Assembly (NCBI GenBank): GCA_024404415.1
Contig: JAKSPX010000094.1
Span: 1-6,499, forward strand
Direction of reading: 5' to 3'
Source: Clostridia bacterium
GTDB taxonomy: Bacteria > Bacillota > Clostridia > Oscillospirales > QAMX01
Length of the DNA: 6,499 nt
In this document: piece by piece, positions 1-4,821 of the stretch
How the letters are laid out: every line of letters starts with the position of its first letter
How positions within the stretch are numbered: position 1 is the first letter of the stretch
Notes under the pieces: model-generated
What the model was told of the DNA's origin: nothing
The model's input: only the letters and a program-made list of their open reading frames with translations
Databases searched by the model: none
Program-made: the position numbers and the translations under genes

Positions 1-163
1 ACCCGTTGAGGTCGCGGCCCGCACCAAGGCCATGACCGAACGCACGGAAAGCCGCGGCGGCTGGGCGGTGGGCACCGGCAACAGCATCCCGCCCTACGTT
101 CCCATGCCGCAGTATTTCGCCATGCTGAAGGAAGCGCTCGGGTATCACCCGTTGGAGGATTGA
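1..163 (+). CDS. C-terminal end of a uroporphyrinogen decarboxylase (URO-D) superfamily protein (5' partial)
   Basis: Base 1 is the last base of a codon. The frame is then open for 53 codons to TGA at 161-163. The tail contains GTGNSIPPYVP followed by a YFAMLKEAL helix. This is the typical C-terminal strand and helix of URO-D fold proteins, where the chain passes from a glycine-rich strand into 'P..N..AM' and a final helix. In anaerobes, proteins ending this way with GNSIP are usually not haem-pathway HemE. They belong to the MtaA/CmuA-like branch annotated as URO-D family or corrinoid-linked methyltransferases; this is family knowledge, not something seen directly. The catalytic part lies upstream of the window, so the exact role cannot be fixed. 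The stop is one base before the next ATG, so it is very likely co-transcribed with the sugar genes downstream. Family assignment is fairly sure; function is open. Confidence 0.75.
   Translation, partial: PVEVAARTKAMTERTESRGGWAVGTGNSIPPYVPMPQYFAMLKEALGYHPLED
154..158 (+). promoter_or_regulatory. Shine-Dalgarno site for the SGNH hydrolase
   Basis: GGAGG sits 6 bases before the ATG at 165, inside the last codons of the upstream URO-D-family gene. It fixes the start, and the reading frame from there places the catalytic GDS block at residues 7-9, as expected for the family. Confidence 0.8.
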
Positions 164-164
164 C

Positions 165-809
165 ATGAAGATCGCATTTTTAGGGGACAGCATCACCATG
201 GGGTATGCGCTGAAGGACATGAAGGACCGCTTCCCGACGCTGATCGCCAAAGCTTGGGACATAGAGGAATTGAATTTCGGCATCCCGGGGACGCTGGTCG
301 CCAAGGCCGGCATGGGCAGGGAAAACGGAAGCGCCTTCCTTGACCGGGCGGAAACTATCCGGGGCGCCGACCTTGCCTGCATCTTCGGTGGCACCAACGA
401 TTATTTCTGGAGCGATACCCCCATCGGAGAGGGCGAGGCGGAGGAGAAGTATTTTGACTTTGCCGTGCGTTCGCTCATGAAAAGCGCCGAAGAATGGGGC
501 ATGAATGAAAAAACGCTCTTCATCACGCCCTATAAGCACCACGGCGTCGGGAATTTCAAGGGCGGCGAGACCTATAATACCGCCTCCGAGCACGATACCA
601 CCGAGGTCAATTTCGTCGGCCACGTCTTGGAAGATTACGTGAATACCATCCTGAAAGCCGCCGAAGAAACCGGCTTCCGGGTGCTGGACCTTTACCACAG
701 AAATGATTTTGACTGGAAGACCATGACGCTCGACGGCTGTCACCCGAATCCCGCGGGGCATCGGTGGCTCGCCGATCAGGTCGAAAAAGCGCTCGAAGAA
801 ATGAGGTAA
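165..809 (+). CDS. SGNH/GDSL-family hydrolase, probable cytoplasmic carbohydrate esterase
   Basis: This 214-residue protein has all the SGNH blocks in order. Block I is FLGDSIT with nucleophile Ser9. Block II is NFGIPG with oxyanion Gly39. Block III is GGTND at 75-79 with oxyanion Asn78. Block V is LDGCHPNPAGH with Asp190 and His193 completing the triad. Length is normal for a single-domain member. There is no signal peptide, so it acts inside the cell. SGNH enzymes hydrolyse esters (acetylated sugars, acyl-thioesters, lipids). Its position one base after the URO-D-family gene and 5 bases before a GH2 glycosidase points to removing acetyl or other acyl groups from an imported oligosaccharide or glycoside; this is inference from context. 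The start is set by GGAGG 6 bases upstream and by the GDS motif at the very N-terminus. The fold is certain; the substrate is not. Confidence 0.92.
   Translation: MKIAFLGDSITMGYALKDMKDRFPTLIAKAWDIEELNFGIPGTLVAKAGMGRENGSAFLDRAETIRGADLACIFGGTNDYFWSDTPIGEGEAEEKYFDFAVRSLMKSAEEWGMNEKTLFITPYKHHGVGNFKGGETYNTASEHDTTEVNFVGHVLEDYVNTILKAAEETGFRVLDLYHRNDFDWKTMTLDGCHPNPAGHRWLADQVEKALEEMR
803..806 (+). promoter_or_regulatory. Shine-Dalgarno site deciding the GH2 start at 815
   Basis: GAGG lies 8 bases before ATG 815, overlapping the final codons of the SGNH gene. The same frame stays open upstream to a GTG at 764. That would overlap the SGNH gene by 46 bases and add an Arg-rich 17-residue leader that is only the shifted reading of the SGNH C-terminus. 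ATG 815 is therefore the better start. Confidence 0.75.
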
Positions 810-814
810 GGAAT

Positions 815-3058
815 ATGAAGATCCTTCTGGATAAGAACTGGACGGTCGCCGGTTCGTGGCCGTTCACCGTTTTGCAGGGCGCGTCGGTCGAGACCGGGGC
901 GCGCTTCGCGGGCGTCACGCCGCGCATTCCGGCAAAGGTGCCCGGCAGCGTCTATGATGACCTATTACGCGCGGGGCTCATCGAAGACCCTTATTATGAA
1001 TGCAATTCCATCAAATGCGAGTGGGTCGCCAACCGCTTCTGGAGCTATCAGACCACTTTCCAAAAGCCCGAGACGGCGGGAAAGCGCGTCCGCCTCGTCT
1101 TAAAGGGCATCGACTACCACGCCCACGTCTATTTTAACGATCAGAAAATTGCCGAGCACGTCGGGATGTACGTCCCGTGTGTCACCGACGTGACCGATCT
1201 TCTCCGCGAGGGTGAAAACTGCCTGACCGTGGTGCTTGAAAACGCGCCGGACGAAATGGGGCAGATCGGCTACACCAGCCGCACCTTCACCCAGAAGTCG
1301 CGCTTCGGGTATAAATGGGACTTCGCGACCCGCCTTGTCAACCTCGGCCTTTACGATATCGTCTATCTCGATATCGCGGACGACCCCATTGAGGATCTCT
1401 TTGTCCGCACGACGAAAGACGGAGAAGTGAAGATCACCGCGAAGAATCAACATCTTTCCGCAAGCCTTTCCTTTGGTGGAAAAGAGCTTACAAAAGGCGA
1501 AAGCGATCAGGGCGAGCTCATTTTGAAGATCGAAGAGCCGAAGCTCTGGTACCCGAACGGGTACGGCGAACAGATGCTTTATGACCTTGTGATCAGGACG
1601 ACCGACGACGAAAAGGCCATGAAGGTCGGCTTCCGCACGCTGGAATATCAGAAGCCGGTCTGCGACACCGAGGACGTCCTTCCCTACGTCCCGGTCTTCA
1701 ACGGCAAAAAGATCTTCATCAAGGGCGTCAACATGACCCCGCTTGACCACATGTACGGCTGTGTGACGAGGGAACGCTACAAAAAGCTTCTCCTGCTTGC
1801 GAAAAAAGCCAACGTCAACCTCATCCGCGTGTGGGGCGGCGGCATCATCGAAAAAGAGGATTTCTACGACCTCTGCGATGAAATGGGCATCATGGTCTGG
1901 CAGGAATTCATCCAGTCCTCCTCGGGCATCGACAACATCCCCTCCAAACGCCCGGAATTTTTAGAGCTTGCGGCCAAAACTGCCCGCGCCGCCGTCACCG
2001 AAAAGCGCAACCATACCTCGCTCACCTATTGGAGCGGCGGAAATGAACTGATGTCGGAAAACGACAAGCCCTCGACCTTTGAGGATGAGAACCTCGCCAT
2101 GCTCAAGGCCATCGTGGACGAGCTTGATCCCGATATCCTCATGCTCCCGACCTCGGCCTCCGGCCCTCACGAATGGTTCGACCCCGATCACCCGGAGGAG
2201 AATCAGGATATCCACGGCCCGTGGACCTACGGGGGCGTGGAAGAACACTACGGTCTATATAACCGCTCCACCATCATGCTCCACAGCGAATTCGGCGTGG
2301 ACGGCGTTTCCAATCTCTCTTCTCTTCTCACGGTGCTCGCGCCTCAAAACCGCAAGCCCGCGAGCGTCCGGGATAACTTCACCTGGCGGCACCACGGCGA
2401 GTGGTGGGATACCTACGGCGTGCGCGAAAAGCCGCTCTTCGGCGAGATCGACGACCTGGAAACGCTCGTGAAGCTCAGCCAGTATCTCCAGGCCGAGGGC
2501 ATCCGCTACGCCATCGAGGCTCACCGCAGAAGAAGCGATTCATCTGCCCCGGCGAGACTTGCCGAAGGAGAGCTTTTTGCCTTCAAAAAGCAGGCCTCCA
2601 TCGGCTCCATCGTCTGGCAGATCAACGAGCCGTGGCCCTGCACGGCCTGCACCTGCATGGTGGATTATTACATGAATCCCAAGCTGGCGCTTTCCTTCTT
2701 CCGGGACGCCGAGGAGCCGCTCCACGTCTCCATGCGCTATGATAAACTGGTGTGGAAAAAGGACGAGACTTTTGAAGGGTACGTCTTCACCCATGACGAT
2801 AAAGAAGAGGGCTTTGACCGCGTTTCCGTCCGCGTCCTGGGCGATTCCGGCGCGATAAAGCCGACGCTCGAAGGCAACAAAGTGAGCTTCAAAACGCCCG
2901 AAGAGGGCGAGGGCTTCACGGTGGTCTGCTCGCTTTTCAAAGGGAATGAGGAAAAGAAATCGGTCTACACCTTCCTTTATACCGACGAAGAGGGCAAGGC
3001 TTACCGCACGCCGCTCCTCAAAGCCTATGATGCCTATGAAAAGAGGGATCTTACGTGA
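815..3058 (+). CDS. Glycoside hydrolase family 2, beta-mannosidase-type exo-beta-glycosidase
   Basis: This 747-residue protein (from ATG 815) hydrolyses terminal beta-glycosidic bonds with retention. Its domain order is GH2-like: an N-terminal jelly-roll sugar-binding domain (about 1-180), an Ig-like sandwich ending at GFRTLE (272-277), a TIM barrel (about 280-620) and a short C-terminal beta domain. Barrel landmarks include KGVNMTPLD (303-311), LIRVWGGG (336-343), VWQEF (361-365) and WQINEPWP (601-608). The acid/base is Glu411 in WSGGNE and the nucleophile is Glu492 in HSEFG, 81 residues apart as usual for the family. Overall similarity in motif spacing is to beta-mannosidases, which are often somewhat longer. 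However, the usual FGWDWGP loop reads FGYKWDFATRL (164-174), so mannose specificity is not assured; beta-glucoside or glucosaminide substrates are alternatives. There is no signal peptide, so it is a cytoplasmic enzyme acting on imported substrate. An unusual Cys cluster (609, 612, 614) follows NEPWP. Its stop overlaps the next start. Confidence 0.93.
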   Translation: MKILLDKNWTVAGSWPFTVLQGASVETGARFAGVTPRIPAKVPGSVYDDLLRAGLIEDPYYECNSIKCEWVANRFWSYQTTFQKPETAGKRVRLVLKGIDYHAHVYFNDQKIAEHVGMYVPCVTDVTDLLREGENCLTVVLENAPDEMGQIGYTSRTFTQKSRFGYKWDFATRLVNLGLYDIVYLDIADDPIEDLFVRTTKDGEVKITAKNQHLSASLSFGGKELTKGESDQGELILKIEEPKLWYPNGYGEQMLYDLVIRTTDDEKAMKVGFRTLEYQKPVCDTEDVLPYVPVFNGKKIFIKGVNMTPLDHMYGCVTRERYKKLLLLAKKANVNLIRVWGGGIIEKEDFYDLCDEMGIMVWQEFIQSSSGIDNIPSKRPEFLELAAKTARAAVTEKRNHTSLTYWSGGNELMSENDKPSTFEDENLAMLKAIVDELDPDILMLPTSASGPHEWFDPDHPEENQDIHGPWTYGGVEEHYGLYNRSTIMLHSEFGVDGVSNLSSLLTVLAPQNRKPASVRDNFTWRHHGEWWDTYGVREKPLFGEIDDLETLVKLSQYLQAEGIRYAIEAHRRRSDSSAPARLAEGELFAFKKQASIGSIVWQINEPWPCTACTCMVDYYMNPKLALSFFRDAEEPLHVSMRYDKLVWKKDETFEGYVFTHDDKEEGFDRVSVRVLGDSGAIKPTLEGNKVSFKTPEEGEGFTVVCSLFKGNEEKKSVYTFLYTDEEGKAYRTPLLKAYDAYEKRDLT
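3043..3047 (+). promoter_or_regulatory. Shine-Dalgarno site supporting the GTG start at 3055
   Basis: GAGGG lies 7 bases before GTG 3055, inside the last codons of the GH2 gene. The GTG shares bases with the GH2 stop (GTGA, 4-base overlap). The next in-frame ATG would remove the first Rossmann strand and its glycine motif, so GTG is the credible start. Confidence 0.75.
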
Positions 3059-4041
3059 TCAGAATCGGTCAGATCGGCATCGGCCATAACCACGGCGAGG
3101 CCAAGATGCTCGCCGTCCGCAAACGTCCCGACCTCTTTGAAGTCGTGGGATACGCCGAAGAGGACGAAAGCTGGGTCGAAAAACGCGGCGGCAATAAGGG
3201 CTATGAGGGCCTTCCGCGCCTCTCGGTCGAGGAAGTCATCGAAAAAAGCGACGCCATCCTCGTCGAGTGCGACGTATGGAACCTCACAAAATACGCTTCC
3301 ATGTGCATTAAAGCGGGCAAACACATCCACATGGATAAGCCCATGAGCGGCACCCTGGAAGAATGCAAAGCCCTTCTGGATGAAGCCGAGGAAAAGAAGC
3401 TGGTCGTCCAGATGGGGTATATGTATCGGTATAACCCCGCGGTCAGACGTCTGATCGACGCCTACCGGAAGGGCGACCTCGGCGAGATCACCTCCGTCAA
3501 CGCCGAAATGAGCACTTTCCACGCGGTGGCCTACAAAAAATGGCTCACCAATTTCGAGGGCGGCATCATGTATATCCTCGGGAGCCACCTGATCGATCTG
3601 ATCGTCTATCTCTTAGGCGAGCCGGATCACGTGACCTCCTTCATGAAGCACACCGGCCTCGACGGCGTGGATTTCCCGGACAACACCCTCGCGGTGATGG
3701 AATACGGAAACGCGCTTGCCAGAGTCTTCGTCTCGTCGGTCGAGGTCAACGGCTGGGGCAGGAGGCAGTTCATGGCGGCGGGCACCAAGGGCACGGTGAA
3801 TATCGTGCCGCTGGAAAACAAGATCACCATGACCTATTCCGACCTCTCCATCGCCCAAAATGAATATGAGGACATGAAGATCACGCCGGATATCGCCGAC
3901 GTTCCCAAGGACGCAAGATACGACGACATGATGGCGGATTTTTACGATTACATCATGGGCACCAAAGAAAATCCCTTTACCTACAAGCACGATCTTGCCG
4001 TGGCAAGAACCATCGAAAGAGTCATCAAGGGGGATAAATAA
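3055..4041 (+). CDS. Gfo/Idh/MocA-family NAD(P)-dependent oxidoreductase
   Basis: This 328-residue protein oxidises or reduces a hydroxyl/keto group on a sugar, cyclitol or related compound with a nicotinamide cofactor. The N-terminal Rossmann domain (about 1-120) begins IRIGQIGIGHNHG; the glycine motif is the GxGHxH variant rather than the classical GxGxxG. Glu35, near the end of the second strand (VGYAEED), favours NAD(H) over NADP(H). The family 'EKP' motif appears as MDKP at 93-96, giving active-site Lys95. The C-terminal alpha/beta domain carries GSHLIDL (176-182) with His178 and Asp181, the usual substrate and proton-relay residues, then YLLGEP. Length is typical. It starts at GTG within the GH2 stop, so it is probably translationally coupled. 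Placement after a glycosidase suggests it acts on the released sugar or directly on the glycoside, for example at a ring hydroxyl. The exact substrate cannot be read from sequence. Confidence 0.93.
   Translation: MIRIGQIGIGHNHGEAKMLAVRKRPDLFEVVGYAEEDESWVEKRGGNKGYEGLPRLSVEEVIEKSDAILVECDVWNLTKYASMCIKAGKHIHMDKPMSGTLEECKALLDEAEEKKLVVQMGYMYRYNPAVRRLIDAYRKGDLGEITSVNAEMSTFHAVAYKKWLTNFEGGIMYILGSHLIDLIVYLLGEPDHVTSFMKHTGLDGVDFPDNTLAVMEYGNALARVFVSSVEVNGWGRRQFMAAGTKGTVNIVPLENKITMTYSDLSIAQNEYEDMKITPDIADVPKDARYDDMMADFYDYIMGTKENPFTYKHDLAVARTIERVIKGDK
4027..4033 (+). promoter_or_regulatory. Shine-Dalgarno site for the SDR gene
   Basis: AAGGGGG ends 8 bases before ATG 4042, in the last codons of the Gfo/Idh gene. 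A second in-frame ATG at 4054 lacks such a site, so the first ATG is preferred. Confidence 0.75.
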
Positions 4042-4821
4042 ATGCTTTACGATATGAAAAATAAAGTCGCCTTCGTCACGGGTGCGGGCGGCTACATCGG
4101 AAACGCCGTGGCGCGTCACCTCGCCTCCGACGGCGCGAAGGTCGCCGTGTGCGATATCAACACCGAAACGGCCATGAAGACCGTCGATCAGATCAGAGCC
4201 GCGGGCGGCGAAGCCGAGGCCTTTGCCATCGACGTGATGAGCTCCCAAAGCGTGGATGCCGTCATGGCGGCCGTGGTCGAAAAATGGGGCGGCGTGGATA
4301 TCTCCATCCACGTGGCCGGCGGCTCGGCGCGCATCGCAGGCAAGGACGCGGACTACTGCAACCTCGTCGGCAAGGGCGACCGCTGCATCGAGATCGTCCT
4401 CGGCGTCAACCTTCTCGGCGCGCTTTACGTCAGCCGCGCGGCGGCAAGGCAGATGATCGCGCAGGGGAGAGGCGGCAGGATCATCAATTTCTCCTCCATC
4501 GTCGGGAAAAACGGCCTTGTGGACGCGGTGGATTACGCGGCGGCCAAGGGCGGCGTGATCGGCATGACCCCCGCGCTTGCAAAAGAACTCGGCGAATATG
4601 CGATCACCGTCAACTCTGTCGCGCCCGGCGTGGTCTCCCGCCCGAAAAACGAGCAGGACGGCCCCTATGAGCTGGAAACCAATTTCTTACATAAAAAGTG
4701 CCTGGCTGACGACGTGGCCGACCTCGTCTCCTTCCTCGTTTCGGACAAGGCGCGCTTTATCACCGGCCAGACCTACGTCATCGACGGCGGCAGAAGCCTT
4801 GCCATGAAGGGATCGGACTGA
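4042..4821 (+). CDS. Classical short-chain dehydrogenase/reductase (SDR)
   Basis: This 259-residue protein is a normal-length classical SDR. The cofactor motif TGAGGYIG is at 13-20. Asp38 at the end of strand 2 (VCDIN) indicates NAD(H) preference, and Asp64 (AIDV) contacts adenine in the family. The tetrad is complete: Asn123 (GVNLLG), Ser152 (INFSS), Tyr165 and Lys169 (YAAAK). The cofactor/substrate loop VAPG is at 193-196 and the C-terminal TGQTYVIDGG at 241-250. The usual NNAG is HVAG here (90-93), a mild deviation. These enzymes interconvert alcohols and ketones, often sugar acids, ketoses or 3-oxoacyl compounds. Its start immediately follows the Gfo/Idh stop with no gap, and its stop shares a base with the following ATG. 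It therefore probably performs a second redox step in the same pathway, possibly recycling the cofactor or presenting a hydroxy compound to the glycyl radical enzyme (inference). Confidence 0.94.
   Translation: MLYDMKNKVAFVTGAGGYIGNAVARHLASDGAKVAVCDINTETAMKTVDQIRAAGGEAEAFAIDVMSSQSVDAVMAAVVEKWGGVDISIHVAGGSARIAGKDADYCNLVGKGDRCIEIVLGVNLLGALYVSRAAARQMIAQGRGGRIINFSSIVGKNGLVDAVDYAAAKGGVIGMTPALAKELGEYAITVNSVAPGVVSRPKNEQDGPYELETNFLHKKCLADDVADLVSFLVSDKARFITGQTYVIDGGRSLAMKGSD
4807..4812 (+). promoter_or_regulatory. Shine-Dalgarno site fixing the glycyl radical enzyme start
   Basis: AAGGGA lies 8 bases before ATG 4821, inside the SDR gene. The ATG shares its A with the SDR stop (TGATG), a typical stop-restart junction for translational coupling. 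No other start near this point has comparable support. Confidence 0.75.

Noticed and set aside
180..761. Long minus-strand open frame opposite the SGNH gene
   Set aside because: The plus frame carries all catalytic blocks. The antisense frame has no recognisable motif and reflects GC-rich codon structure.
764..814. Upstream GTG start for the GH2 gene, adding 17 residues
   Set aside because: The Arg-rich extension is the shifted reading of the SGNH C-terminus. ATG 815 has a well-placed GAGG and starts where the GH2 jelly-roll begins.
1100..1750. Minus-strand open frame of 216 codons opposite the GH2 gene
   Set aside because: It lies entirely within a clear GH2 gene, has no domain signature and has no ribosome site that would stand out.
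3613..4311. Minus-strand open frame spanning the Gfo/Idh-SDR junction
   Set aside because: It is rich in His, Asp and Gly as expected of an antisense shadow, and it crosses two well-supported genes.
4149..4670. Arg-rich plus-strand open frame inside the SDR gene
   Set aside because: It is a +1 or +2 shadow with extreme Arg content. The SDR frame carries a full catalytic tetrad.
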